DNA of 64,000 nt from Alkalibacillus flavidus (GTDB lineage: Bacteria > Bacillota > Bacilli > Bacillales > Alkalibacillaceae). The DNA is taken from positions 211,910-275,909 of the forward strand of contig NZ_JBEPMX010000002.1 in the NCBI RefSeq assembly GCF_040545925.1, given 5' to 3'. This document shows, piece after piece, positions 17,444 through 26,434 of this stretch. Every line of letters begins with the position of its first letter. Position 1 is the first letter of the stretch. The notes beneath the pieces were generated by a model. The model made no database searches, had not been told where the DNA came from, and worked only from the letters and a program-made list of their open reading frames with translations. The translations under genes and the position numbers were made by a program.

Positions 17444-17827
17444 CTCATCAGGGCTAAAGATATTGAGTAATTCACTAATAGAAACGGTTCCTTTATTATC
17501 GTCTTCACTTGTAAAATAATCTCGCCATGGATCTAATGATGAATCGTCAATTGATTCAAATTCATTTGTGATTTGATTAAATCGTTCTGATAGTTCCTCA
17601 TATGTGGATTCACGTTTAGCCATCTGTTTTTTCACTTCAGCTTGCTGTGCTTCATCATACATGACCCACAAAGATTCATTTGACTTCATGCTTAATGACA
17701 TTTCCCCGGAAATATTATGATCTTTCGCCATATAAGTTGTTTGGCTTTCGGAAATAAACAACATGATAACGATCGCCCATGTTGCGACTAATACAATAGA
17801 ACTAACAATCATAATGATACGTTCCAC
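17426..17827 (-). CDS. Small single-pass membrane protein co-transcribed with ezrA (unknown)
   Basis: I do not recognise this 133-residue protein. It has one N-terminal transmembrane helix (about 5-25) and then a charged, helix-prone outer or inner part (about 60-95, rich in Glu/Gln/Lys), ending acidic. It starts at a GTG at 17827, 8 bases after GGAGTGATG, 15 bases downstream of the ezrA stop. A terminator hairpin covers its last codons, so it is the final gene of the ezrA transcript. The position suggests a link to septation or the cell envelope, but that is inference only. Confidence 0.75.
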   Translation of the reverse strand: MERIIMIVSSIVLVATWAIVIMLFISESQTTYMAKDHNISGEMSLSMKSNESLWVMYDEAQQAEVKKQMAKRESTYEELSERFNQITNEFESIDDSSLDPWRDYFTSEDDNKGTVSISELLNIFSPDEAVSES

Positions 17828-17842
17828 GCTACATCACTCCTT

Positions 17843-19537
17843 CTATGATGCAGTCATCTTAAGTTGCTCTTCAATTCGTTGGACGGCGCCGGGTTCAATT
17901 TCTTCTAGTACTGTTGTGACTTGTTCTAACGCTAATTCATATTCATTACGTCTGAATTGTTCTTCTGCTTCTGCTACTTTCGCTGCCAACACAGGATAAC
18001 TGCTTCGATAACGGTTCGCATATTGGATGACGTATTCAGCCAACTGCGCTTGTTCAATTAATAAATTTGTTTGTTCAGCGGCACGTTCGACGTTTTTATC
18101 CGCTTCTTGCAGTGTTTCAGATACATCGTCAATATCAAGTGGTTGGACATTTAACCCCTCATTTGCACGATCGATTAATGCTTTAGCTTGGTCAATTAAA
18201 TCGACAATGTATTGAGGTATGCCTGGTAAATTACTTTTATTCAAACGTTGTCTCACATAGCTAATCCGTTGTTTTAAATGATCAATATGCTCACGTGCTG
18301 TTAATTCATCTTTTCGTAAATTGTAAAGATGCTCAGCAAATGTGTTGTGTTCTTTTTCCCATTCTTCAAAATCAGCCAACCAACTCTCTAGATCGACTCG
18401 AATAGTCGAAAACGGCTGATCTTCGTGTTCAATCATTGATTTTAACCGTGTCGCTTTCTTATCTAATTGATCCAATGTTTTTTCTAATTCATATTGTTTT
18501 TCATATTTTTCATCTTTAAGATGATAATTTTCTTTTACAATCATGACGTTATTTTTCGTTTCAGCGAACGCCTCACGTGCTTGTGTCATCTTTTGCTCTA
18601 TCACGTCCTCACGTTGCATAACGAAGTTTTTATCAAAGGCTTCTTTCTCTAGATGATCATAAATTTCAACCATACGAGATTTTATTTGATCAATTTTGTC
18701 TTGTACACCATCGTCTTTTCCTTTGTTTAATTGCTCAACTATGGCAAGCAATGTCTCATGATGGGTTTGAATTTCCTTTTCGACACCTAAATGTTGGACA
18801 CGGTAACCACCGTCTTTCATTTCTTTGACACCATTTTGAAGCTGGTCTAGCTCCTCAGGCAATGTGTGCTTGCATAAACGATACCATTCTGGAAACACTT
18901 CTATTTTACGATCTAATTCGTTTAAGCGCGCCTTCACATTATGTATTAATTCTAACGCTTCAGTATAATTGCCATCACCTGTCAACTCTTCATAACGCGC
19001 CATTTCTTGTTGTAATTCGTCAAGTTCCACTTCAAAAACTACTTCTGCTTTCCCTAATTGATAACCATTTTGCAATACTTTTTTACGTACTTCGGAAATC
19101 AAGGGTTGTAATTTTTCAGCTTCTTCACGACTGTCTTGTTCTGAATGTAGTAGGCGATCAACTTCATCGAAAATATCATCAATCGTTTTTTCAACATTAG
19201 AAAGCTTTTGTTCCACTGTTTTCAAGCTACGTGATGCTTTACCGAATTTATACTTTTCTGCTGCTTCTTCAGCATCTAACAAATATTCTTCTACTTCGGT
19301 AAAGACATGGTCGTTAATGTCGTCCCATTCGTTTCGCCATGATTCAAACAACTCTTCTGTTTCACCCGTTAAGTTAAGGTGACGAACTTTAGCTAATTCG
19401 TCTGCTACTTGACGGTTCATCAGTTTAACTTTCCATTTTTCGAGTGTGTCGACTTTGTTATAAACTTTTTTGCGTGCTACAACTCCTACTAGAATAAAGG
19501 CAATAATGAGTATGATAATTCCTATTATGTATTCCAT
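17843..19537 (-). CDS. ezrA: Septation ring formation regulator EzrA
   Basis: The 564-residue protein has the EzrA plan: an N-terminal transmembrane anchor (3-21) followed by a cytoplasmic part that is almost all long alpha-helical, spectrin-like coiled coil, with frequent heptads and very high Glu/Lys content. A QADK-NVERAAEQTNLLIEQAQLAEYVIQYANRYR-like patch (given by its main residues) lies near the C-terminus, matching the conserved QNR patch region. EzrA binds FtsZ and PBP1, limits Z-ring formation at poles and acts at mid-cell. The start ATG at 19537 follows GGAGG. The gene sits in the conserved thiI-nifZ-ezrA order. Confidence 0.95.
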   Translation of the reverse strand: MEYIIGIIILIIAFILVGVVARKKVYNKVDTLEKWKVKLMNRQVADELAKVRHLNLTGETEELFESWRNEWDDINDHVFTEVEEYLLDAEEAAEKYKFGKASRSLKTVEQKLSNVEKTIDDIFDEVDRLLHSEQDSREEAEKLQPLISEVRKKVLQNGYQLGKAEVVFEVELDELQQEMARYEELTGDGNYTEALELIHNVKARLNELDRKIEVFPEWYRLCKHTLPEELDQLQNGVKEMKDGGYRVQHLGVEKEIQTHHETLLAIVEQLNKGKDDGVQDKIDQIKSRMVEIYDHLEKEAFDKNFVMQREDVIEQKMTQAREAFAETKNNVMIVKENYHLKDEKYEKQYELEKTLDQLDKKATRLKSMIEHEDQPFSTIRVDLESWLADFEEWEKEHNTFAEHLYNLRKDELTAREHIDHLKQRISYVRQRLNKSNLPGIPQYIVDLIDQAKALIDRANEGLNVQPLDIDDVSETLQEADKNVERAAEQTNLLIEQAQLAEYVIQYANRYRSSYPVLAAKVAEAEEQFRRNEYELALEQVTTVLEEIEPGAVQRIEEQLKMTAS

Positions 19538-19647
19538 CGAAAGCCTCCTAACACTTTCCCGACCATATACTTATATACCCAATCATATCACGATTTAACC
19601 CGATTTGGCGAAAAAAATGTCAATTTATTTGATTTAATTTTAAATAT

Positions 19648-20256
19648 TTAATCCTTCTTTAATAGCGGGACGAACCATTGCTTTAATAATTGAATGTATG
19701 AGTTTATAAAAATGTGTCGACTATCATCCCACTCATATTCCCTTTGCCACTCATTTCCGTAAACAAATGGACCATTCAGTAGACTTTTTAATTGTAAATA
19801 ATACGCCTCTAAATCCATTTTACTTGAACTCAAGTGATCCGTTAATCGTTCAACTAACAATGTTAAATAGTATGTTTCTTTCGCCACATACGTCGAAAAC
19901 AACTCACGAATGAACATATTATCCATCGTCAATTCCCGTTGAATAAAACAAGTGAATTGAAAATGCTGCTCCTTATAATGTATAATCTCCTCAATTACAT
20001 GGAAGATATATTCTTTGGATTGCAAAGGGTTCTGATCATCGATTAATGATTCGAGCAATGCTAAATAACTTTCATAATACTCGACGGTTGCTTGTTCCAA
20101 TAAACCTTGCTTATTTTTAAAATAATAACTGATTAATGATACATTAACAGCAGCACGGTCAGTAATCGCACGAATAGATGTCCCTTTAAAGCCATTATAA
20201 TAAAAGAGTTCAATGGCTGCTTCCATAATTTTATTTCGACTTGATTGTTCTGTCAT
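19648..20256 (-). CDS. refZ: RefZ-like TetR/AcrR-family regulator
   Basis: The 202-residue protein has a TetR helix-turn-helix at about 10-55 (IMEAAIELFYYNGFKGTSIRAITDRAAVNVSLISYYFKNKQGLLE, described by its ends) and an all-helical C-terminal domain. The HTH and the position between ezrA and ytsP match RefZ (YttP) of B. subtilis. RefZ binds RBM motifs near the chromosome origin and terminus, helps capture the forespore chromosome and shifts the FtsZ ring at sporulation. The start ATG at 20256 has only a weak ribosome site, GAGGTGAAT. A MITE is inserted just upstream at 20299-20497, in its promoter region. Confidence 0.88.
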   Translation of the reverse strand: MTEQSSRNKIMEAAIELFYYNGFKGTSIRAITDRAAVNVSLISYYFKNKQGLLEQATVEYYESYLALLESLIDDQNPLQSKEYIFHVIEEIIHYKEQHFQFTCFIQRELTMDNMFIRELFSTYVAKETYYLTLLVERLTDHLSSSKMDLEAYYLQLKSLLNGPFVYGNEWQREYEWDDSRHIFINSYIQLLKQWFVPLLKKD

Positions 20257-20298
20257 TATATATTCACCTCAACTTTGACGGCGATGCTTTTGGGTCAT

Positions 20299-20497
20299 GG
20301 CTCTGTTAAAGTTTTATTGTTAATTTTAAAATCATAATAGCGCTTAGTTGTTGAATTGTGAGGAGCGAAGGTGGCGACTCTTGGTCGACTAAAAGCGGCC
20401 ACATCCTATGGCCAACGTCGACACTAGACTATCCGGGTCGTCGGAAAGCGTCCACCGGCAGCGGATCACAATATAAACAACGGACTTTAACAAAGCC
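20299..20497 (-). mobile_element. MITE-like non-autonomous element, copy B (199 bp)
   Basis: Termini GGCTCTGTTAAAGT at 20299-20312 and ACTTTAACAAAGCC at 20484-20497 match those of copy A. The flanking 8-mers TGGGTCAT and TAGGCCAT differ by two transitions, as expected for an old target duplication. Its hairpin core reads as the reverse complement of copy A. It sits between refZ and ytsP, about 40 bases upstream of the refZ start. Confidence 0.82.
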
Positions 20498-20585
20498 TAG
20501 GCCATATAGTTAATATTCGACAATCAAAGTCATAATCCTGTTAATTCGTAACAACAATTTTTTCATCATAAAAGGAGTTTTTTTA

Positions 20586-21065
20586 ATGTTTGAAGTACAA
20601 GCTTATTCAGGGTCAAAACAAGAGAGTTATGAACAATTATTGAAACAGCTAGACAGTTTGTTAGAAGGTGAAGACAGTGTCGTTGCCAACCTAGCCAACG
20701 CTAGTGCTCTACTTAACCAGTTTTTAGACCAAGTAAATTGGGTCGGGTTTTACACAATGGACAATGGTGAACTCGTCCTCGGACCGTTCCAAGGCTTACC
20801 TGCTTGTGTGAAAATCCCTAACGGTAAAGGCGTATGTGGTACAGCAACTGAAAAACGTGCGACACAATTAGTTCCAGACGTTCACCAATTCCCTGGCCAT
20901 ATTGCTTGTGATGCGCAAAGCCAGTCCGAAATCGTTGTCCCTATCATTCAAAACGAAGAAATCTTTGGCGTCCTAGATATCGATGCGCCTGTTAAAGAAC
21001 GTTTTGACGAAACAGATCGTCATTATTTAGAACAATTTGTAGAAACACTTAAAAAACACTTATAA
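20586..21065 (+). CDS. ytsP: GAF-domain free methionine-(R)-sulfoxide reductase YtsP
   Basis: The 159-residue single GAF domain carries the cysteine set of fRMsr enzymes: Cys in LPACVKI, Cys in GVCGTATE and Cys in HIACDAQS. The last two include the resolving and catalytic residues. It reduces free Met-R-sulfoxide in the cytosol, probably with thioredoxin. The motif WVGFYTM and the Asp in LDIDAP are also conserved. The start ATG at 20586 follows AAGGAG. It is monocistronic and followed by the rpsD promoter. Confidence 0.9.
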   Translation: MFEVQAYSGSKQESYEQLLKQLDSLLEGEDSVVANLANASALLNQFLDQVNWVGFYTMDNGELVLGPFQGLPACVKIPNGKGVCGTATEKRATQLVPDVHQFPGHIACDAQSQSEIVVPIIQNEEIFGVLDIDAPVKERFDETDRHYLEQFVETLKKHL

Positions 21066-21084
21066 AACAAATTCAGAATATGCC

Positions 21085-21113
21085 TTGACTTTATGTGCAA
21101 TACATCCTATAAT
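21085..21113 (+). promoter_or_regulatory. SigA-type promoter of rpsD
   Basis: TTGACT, a 17-base spacer and TATAAT form a near-consensus vegetative promoter. Transcription should start at about 21120 and give a leader of about 180 bases. Confidence 0.82.
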
Positions 21114-21119
21114 ATCGTT

Positions 21120-21296
21120 TGTGTAAAATAAAAGGCAGCCTCGGTGGAATGACTGTGGTCTGCATTTTGTACCTCTTGTAATGAGGTGTATCGCGTAACT
21201 CTCTGCTGCTGGAGCGAAGGTACATGAAAGCAAAATGCGCATAGATCAGGAAACGCACTGTTTTTATTTTATGCAAAATAAAATAAAAAAGGAGGA
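21120..21296 (+). promoter_or_regulatory. rpsD leader, S4-binding autoregulatory RNA
   Basis: The 180-base untranslated leader of rpsD has paired segments such as GCAGCCTCGG, GTACCTC...GAGGTG-type stems and CTGCTG, in the place where B. subtilis rpsD has a pseudoknot leader bound by S4 to repress translation. I infer the same here from position and pairing; the exact fold was not computed. The ribosome site GGAGGAG is at 21291-21297. Confidence 0.6.
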
Positions 21297-21303
21297 GACG
21301 CTC

Positions 21304-21906
21304 GTGGCACGATTCACAGGCTCTCTATGGAAGAAATCACGTCGCTATGGCATCTCTCTAACAGGTACTGGTAAAGAATTAGAGAAACGCCCATATGCGC
21401 CAGGTCAACATGGTCCAACTCAACGTAAAAAACTTACGGAATATGGACTACAATTACAGGAAAAACAAAAACTTCGTTACATGTACGGATTAACTGAACG
21501 TCAATTCCGTCGTATTTTTGACGATGCAGCGAAAATGCGCGGTGTTCATGGTGAGAACTTCATGCAAATTCTTGAATCTCGTCTAGACAACCTCGTTTAT
21601 CGCGCTGGTTTTGCTCGCACACGCGCGCAAGCTCGTCAACTTGTAACGCACGGTCACATCACATTAGATGGTGGTCGCGTAGACATCCCATCTTACCGTG
21701 TACAACCAGGTTCAGTTATTGCTGTCCGTGAGAAATCACAAAACATGGACGTAATTAACGAAGCATTAGAAGTAACAAACTTCATTCCTGAATACGTGAC
21801 AACGGATGCGGACAAGAAAGAAGCTACTTTCAACCGCTACCCTGAACGTTCTGAGCTTTCTTCAGAAATTAATGAAGCGCTTATCGTTGAGTGGTACTCA
21901 CGTTAA
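21304..21906 (+). CDS. rpsD: 30S ribosomal protein S4
   Basis: The 200-residue protein starts MARFTGSLWKKSRRYGISL and has the S4 RNA-binding domain (about 90-150: RLDNLVYRAGFARTR then ARQLVTHGHI). It nucleates 16S rRNA folding and represses its own mRNA. The true start is GTG at 21304, 7 bases after GGAGGAG; the longer frame starting at 21235 runs through the leader. It is the form without zinc-binding cysteines. Monocistronic, ending at a strong terminator. Confidence 0.97.
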   Translation: MARFTGSLWKKSRRYGISLTGTGKELEKRPYAPGQHGPTQRKKLTEYGLQLQEKQKLRYMYGLTERQFRRIFDDAAKMRGVHGENFMQILESRLDNLVYRAGFARTRAQARQLVTHGHITLDGGRVDIPSYRVQPGSVIAVREKSQNMDVINEALEVTNFIPEYVTTDADKKEATFNRYPERSELSSEINEALIVEWYSR

Positions 21907-21936
21907 TAAATCTGCCTTTGCAGATTTATTGCAAGA

Positions 21937-21980
21937 AGCCACCGTACGCTGTTCAAACAGTGTACGGTGGCTTTTTTATA
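21937..21980 (+). terminator. rpsD terminator
   Basis: GCCACCGTAC and GTACGGTGGC pair, with further CTG/CAG pairs, around a 6-base loop, followed by TTTTTTAT. A second palindrome (AATAAATCTGC/GCAGATTTATT) lies just after the rpsD stop. The right side abuts the convergent murE-like gene. Confidence 0.88.
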
Positions 21981-21981
21981 A

Positions 21982-23457
21982 TTATTCATTAGCTAATTTA
22001 ACCTCTAACAGTTTGTCCACATATTGTACCGTTTCTTGATCGGTAGTTGTTCCCCATTCATTGTCATTCTCATACGTTTTATGACCTTGACCAGTTATGA
22101 CAATCCAATCGCCAGGTTTTGCTCTTCTAATTGTTTTGTCGATAATGTTTAAACGTGAATCTTCTACTGAAATATGATTGCTGTCCCACTTATCCTTCAA
22201 TAGGTTCAACTCATGAACCATATCTTCTTGTGATACATGATCTAAATCACCAATCGTTAAGTAAACGTCATCGCTATAGTTTAAAGATTCATTAATCATA
22301 TCATCGCGTTTATGTTTATCTCGACTTGCTTTGAAACCTATAATATGAACGAGTTGATGATCCGTCATTTCACGTGCTGTCGATAGCACTTCTTGTATGG
22401 CTTTTGGCGTATGAGCATAATCGACGACAACATGGACTCCGTTTTTCATTTGAAATTGTTCAAAACGTCCTGGAACGCCTGGGTAAGATTTTAAGTGTTC
22501 AGCTAAGTCATTCTTATTTTTTCCGAGCTCATGATATACAGCAATCGATAACACTAAATTATACAAATTGTACACCCCTAAGACAGGTGATGGCAGATGA
22601 AAGCTCTCGCCTTTCACATGACACATGACGTCATGATGGTGTTGGTAGTTTAGCACATTGAACGACATATCGGCATTATCAGATTGCCCGACAGTTATGA
22701 TGTCATGATGTTTGGTAGATAATTCATTAACCATACGTTTTCCCCATGAATCATCTATGTTAATGATTGCTTTTCCGTTTTCGTGTAATTGTTCAAACAA
22801 TTTAACCTTCGTTTTAAAATAAGCGCCCATATCTCGATGATAATCTAAATGTTCGTGGCTTAAATTGGTGAATACAGCGAGATCAAATGTGATCCCAGCA
22901 ACCCGTTGTTGATCTAACCCGTGAGACGATACTTCAATGACCATCACATCATCATGACTTTCGTAAGCGTAGCGGTACAAGTCAAGCACACCTGGTGTTG
23001 TTTGTGGTTGGGAAAATGTAACATCATTTATTTTACAAAGTGTTGTGCTAATCAAACTAACTGAAGACCCACCGGCTTGGAGCAAATGACTAATCATATG
23101 ACTCGTCGTCGTTTTCCCATTTGTTCCTGTAACACCTATGATTGTTTTATGATCAAAAGGACATTGGTAATACGTTTTCGCTATTGTAACTAAGGCTTTT
23201 CTAGCATCTTCCACTTTAATATAAGGTACATCTAAACCATCAATATCTTTCTCACCAATCACTGCTGTTGCCCCATTTGTCACTGCGTGATCAATATAAT
23301 CATGACCGTCAACCATATGTCCTGATAGCGCAACGAACAAAGAACCCGTATTAACCTGTTTGGAATGATCGACTATATTAAGAATCGTTATATGATCAAT
23401 TACCCCTTTTATAATTGGCTGCTGTAAAGATGTTATTAAGTCACGAAGTAGAACCAT
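21982..23457 (-). CDS. MurE-like Mur ligase with altered amino-acid-recognition motifs
   Basis: The 491-residue protein has the three Mur-ligase domains: an N-terminal UDP-sugar domain (1-95), the ATPase domain with GVTGTNGKTTT (108-118), HEHLDYHRD (201-209) and the carbamylated lysine in YFKTKVKLF (about 217), and a C-terminal domain with VDYAHTP (345-351). MurE landmarks that bind the added amino acid are changed. GCGGDRD is GFKASRD (374-380), the DNPR or DNPA loop is IGDLD (402-406), and GKGHE is GQGHK (456-460). It is therefore a Mur ligase of the MurE branch, but a DAP-type, and probably a Lys-type, specificity is unlikely. It stands alone between rpsD and a divergent UPF0182 gene. Confidence 0.85.
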   Translation of the reverse strand: MVLLRDLITSLQQPIIKGVIDHITILNIVDHSKQVNTGSLFVALSGHMVDGHDYIDHAVTNGATAVIGEKDIDGLDVPYIKVEDARKALVTIAKTYYQCPFDHKTIIGVTGTNGKTTTSHMISHLLQAGGSSVSLISTTLCKINDVTFSQPQTTPGVLDLYRYAYESHDDVMVIEVSSHGLDQQRVAGITFDLAVFTNLSHEHLDYHRDMGAYFKTKVKLFEQLHENGKAIINIDDSWGKRMVNELSTKHHDIITVGQSDNADMSFNVLNYQHHHDVMCHVKGESFHLPSPVLGVYNLYNLVLSIAVYHELGKNKNDLAEHLKSYPGVPGRFEQFQMKNGVHVVVDYAHTPKAIQEVLSTAREMTDHQLVHIIGFKASRDKHKRDDMINESLNYSDDVYLTIGDLDHVSQEDMVHELNLLKDKWDSNHISVEDSRLNIIDKTIRRAKPGDWIVITGQGHKTYENDNEWGTTTDQETVQYVDKLLEVKLANE

Positions 23458-23645
23458 AGGCTATTCTCCTAGCTGTTTTTTTATTTATTAAATTGTACTA
23501 CTTAGTTAGAGATAATGAAAATGATTTATTTTAATTTTCAAATTTCGTACACTATCTTATGACAAACAAAGTTTAAAATGAAAACTATAATCACCAACTA
23601 TATTTTGGTATAATATAGAGGAACTATGTATTGAGGAGAGATTTA

Positions 23646-26387
23646 ATGAGCGAAGATAATGTGTTTGAACACCCAAACCAATCGAGCAAGCCAAAACGAA
23701 AATGGGTGAAACCGCTTAAATGGTTAGGTTTTATACTCATACCACTGATCATCATCGGTTTGCTAAGTTTTAATTGGTTTATTGATTACATATGGATGGA
23801 TTCTGTCGGGTATCAGCAAGTCTTTACAACGATCTTCATGACCCGACTAGGATTAGGAATCGCTGGGTTCATCCTTTACTTCATCGTTGCTTATGTGACA
23901 TTATTTTGGATTCATCGTGCTTACATGACATTTTTAAAGCCAAGTACGATCCCACCCATTTTAGTTAATAAAAAGTCAGCCAACCTAATTATTTTAAGTG
24001 TTGCTATTATTTTTGGTGTGATTGGTACAACGATGGTTCAAAGTATCGGTTGGGAACCTGCATTAAAAGTCCTGAATTACGAGACATTTGGTGAAACAGA
24101 TCCGTATTTCAATCTAGATATATCATTTTATATCTATTTATTACCGATCTTTGAATTAGTGATCAATTTGTTACTCGGGTTAACCGTGTTTATGACCGTT
24201 TTAGTCGGGTTAGCCTATTCTGTGTTTAATATGTATCGTGACAGCCGAGTTGCACAGTGGCATTTAGGAATTAGCATCGCGTTAATCGGCTTTTTTATTG
24301 CGTTAAATCATTTATTAGAACCTTATAAAACATTGCTCACCAATCAAGTGAATTGGTTCCAAGACAGTGTTGTCTATGGGTTAAGTTACACGGATGATAT
24401 GATTAATATTCCGAAATCGTATATATTAGCAGGTATCGCGGTTATCGGTGTTATTATTTTAATCGTTGCACTTGTCAAAGGTAATTTAACGTGGATGGCG
24501 ATTCCGATTGCCTTATATATCACGGTTGCATTAGCTGGACAACTCGTTTCAGCAGCCGTTCAAAGTTATGTCGTATCACCTAATGAGTTCAACCAAGAAA
24601 AACAATATTTAGAACATAACTTAAATTACACGTTAGATGCCTATGATTTAAATGATATGACTGTGAAAGAACATCCAGGGGCACAAAGTTTAAGCGAAGA
24701 TATGCTTGAACGAAATCAAGCCACGCTTAACAATGTTCGCATTAATGATTCAAGGCCTATACTAGATGTTTACAATCAATTACAAACATTCCGTAACTAC
24801 TACGAATTTAATGACGTCGATATAGACCGATATACAATAAACGATGAATACGAACAAGTTTTCATCGGAACAAGGGAACTAAATACATCGGACCTCCCAG
24901 ACCAAGCGAGAACGTGGCGTAACGAAAAGCTTCGTTATACACATGGTTATGGCGTCACGATGAGTCTAGTGAACGAAATCACTGATCAAGGTCAGCCAGA
25001 ATACTTAGTACAAGACATACCACCAGAAGGCGAACTTGACATTACAAAACCGCAAATATACTTCGGCGAAGAACAATCTCAAAATGTCATCGTCGATACG
25101 AAAGTTGACGAATTCGACTATCCAATGGGAGACAGTAACCAGTCAACACGTTTCGATGCTGAAACAGGTATCTCATTGAGTGGCATCAACCGTTTATTGT
25201 TTTCGATCAGTGAAGGTTCCTTAAGAATGTTTACATCTGATCAACTGACGGATGACAGTCAATTGCTTGCGACTCGTAATATTCGTGATCGTGTCGAACG
25301 AATTGCTCCGTTTTTAGACTATGATCAAGACCCGTATATTTTTGTGCGTGATGATGGTTCTTTAGCATGGATGATTGATGCCTATGTTAAATCAGGCCAA
25401 TACCCTTATTCAGAATCACATAACGGTGAAGATAATTACATTCGTAACTCCGTCAAAGTGATGGTCGACGCTTACACTGGTGAAGTTGATTTCTTCATGG
25501 TAGATGATGAAGACCCGCTTGTCCAAACGTATGCAAACATGTTCCCAGACTTATTTACACAAGATATTCCTGAAGACGTACGAAAACACTTCAGATATCC
25601 AGTAGATCTATTTACGATTCAATCAGACATCTATGGGACATATCACATGGGTAATCTAGAAATTTTCTATAACCGCGAAGATCGTTGGGAGTTTACAACA
25701 GAGCGTTATTTCGATCAAGACATTACGATGGAACCGTATTACATTACGATGGGACTTCCGGAAAATGATTATGAAGAATTCATGCTCATGTCACCTTACA
25801 CACCACGTAACCGTCAAAACATGGTTGCTTGGATGGGAGCGCGAAATGACGGTGACAACTACGGTGAATTAGTAGTTTATGAATTCCCTAAACAACGTAA
25901 CGTTTACGGACCACAACAAATTGAAAATCGAATTAACCAACATAGTGAGATTTCGCAAGAGCTGAATTTATGGTCACAAGGTGGCTCACGTGTCATTCGT
26001 GGTAATTTACTCACGATTCCTATTGAAGATACCGTTTTATATGTAGAACCTGTATACATTGAATCATCTAATGAAACATCACTTCCTGAAGTGAAACAGG
26101 TGATTGTTGCGTACGAAGAGGAAATTGTGATGGAAGCAACCTTTGACGAAGCGTTAGAGAAAGTTCTTGCTTTATCGAACGATGATATTCCCGATGCTGG
26201 AACTGACGATGAATCCGACAGTGAAGATCCTAGCAACGACACATCTGATGCCCCTAGTGTAGAAGCACAAGAAACGTTAGATGAAGTATCAGATCTGTTC
26301 GAGGAGTACCGTAACGCCTTATCCAATGGTAATTGGGAAGAAGCTGGACAAATTATGGACGACATCGAAACCATTATTGGTGAATAA
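23646..26387 (+). CDS. UPF0182 family integral membrane protein
   Basis: The protein of 913 residues has an N-terminal membrane domain with about seven transmembrane helices (roughly residues 25-310). It is followed by a large outer or lumenal domain (about 320-830) and an acidic Asp/Glu/Ser-rich stretch (about 855-880) with a short helical end. UPF0182 proteins are widespread in Bacillota and actinobacteria; function unknown. The ATG at 23646 fits GAGGAG 8 bases upstream; an ATG five codons earlier overlaps that ribosome site. It is divergent from the Mur ligase and convergent with tyrS. Confidence 0.9.
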   Translation: MSEDNVFEHPNQSSKPKRKWVKPLKWLGFILIPLIIIGLLSFNWFIDYIWMDSVGYQQVFTTIFMTRLGLGIAGFILYFIVAYVTLFWIHRAYMTFLKPSTIPPILVNKKSANLIILSVAIIFGVIGTTMVQSIGWEPALKVLNYETFGETDPYFNLDISFYIYLLPIFELVINLLLGLTVFMTVLVGLAYSVFNMYRDSRVAQWHLGISIALIGFFIALNHLLEPYKTLLTNQVNWFQDSVVYGLSYTDDMINIPKSYILAGIAVIGVIILIVALVKGNLTWMAIPIALYITVALAGQLVSAAVQSYVVSPNEFNQEKQYLEHNLNYTLDAYDLNDMTVKEHPGAQSLSEDMLERNQATLNNVRINDSRPILDVYNQLQTFRNYYEFNDVDIDRYTINDEYEQVFIGTRELNTSDLPDQARTWRNEKLRYTHGYGVTMSLVNEITDQGQPEYLVQDIPPEGELDITKPQIYFGEEQSQNVIVDTKVDEFDYPMGDSNQSTRFDAETGISLSGINRLLFSISEGSLRMFTSDQLTDDSQLLATRNIRDRVERIAPFLDYDQDPYIFVRDDGSLAWMIDAYVKSGQYPYSESHNGEDNYIRNSVKVMVDAYTGEVDFFMVDDEDPLVQTYANMFPDLFTQDIPEDVRKHFRYPVDLFTIQSDIYGTYHMGNLEIFYNREDRWEFTTERYFDQDITMEPYYITMGLPENDYEEFMLMSPYTPRNRQNMVAWMGARNDGDNYGELVVYEFPKQRNVYGPQQIENRINQHSEISQELNLWSQGGSRVIRGNLLTIPIEDTVLYVEPVYIESSNETSLPEVKQVIVAYEEEIVMEATFDEALEKVLALSNDDIPDAGTDDESDSEDPSNDTSDAPSVEAQETLDEVSDLFEEYRNALSNGNWEEAGQIMDDIETIIGE

Positions 26388-26391
26388 ACAA

Positions 26392-26429
26392 AGAGTAGAG
26401 CAGCTCTATCATTGAGCGCTCTACTTTTT
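26392..26429. terminator. Bidirectional terminator between the UPF0182 gene and tyrS
   Basis: AGAGTAGAGC and GCGCTCTACTTTTT pair around a 13-base loop between two convergent genes. Confidence 0.78.
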
Positions 26430-26434
26430 ATATT

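Noticed and set aside
25904..26374. Minus-strand ORF of 156 codons inside the UPF0182 gene
   Set aside because: Antisense to a clear coding region, with a Ser-rich composition produced by the complementary Asp/Glu codons; no ribosome site.
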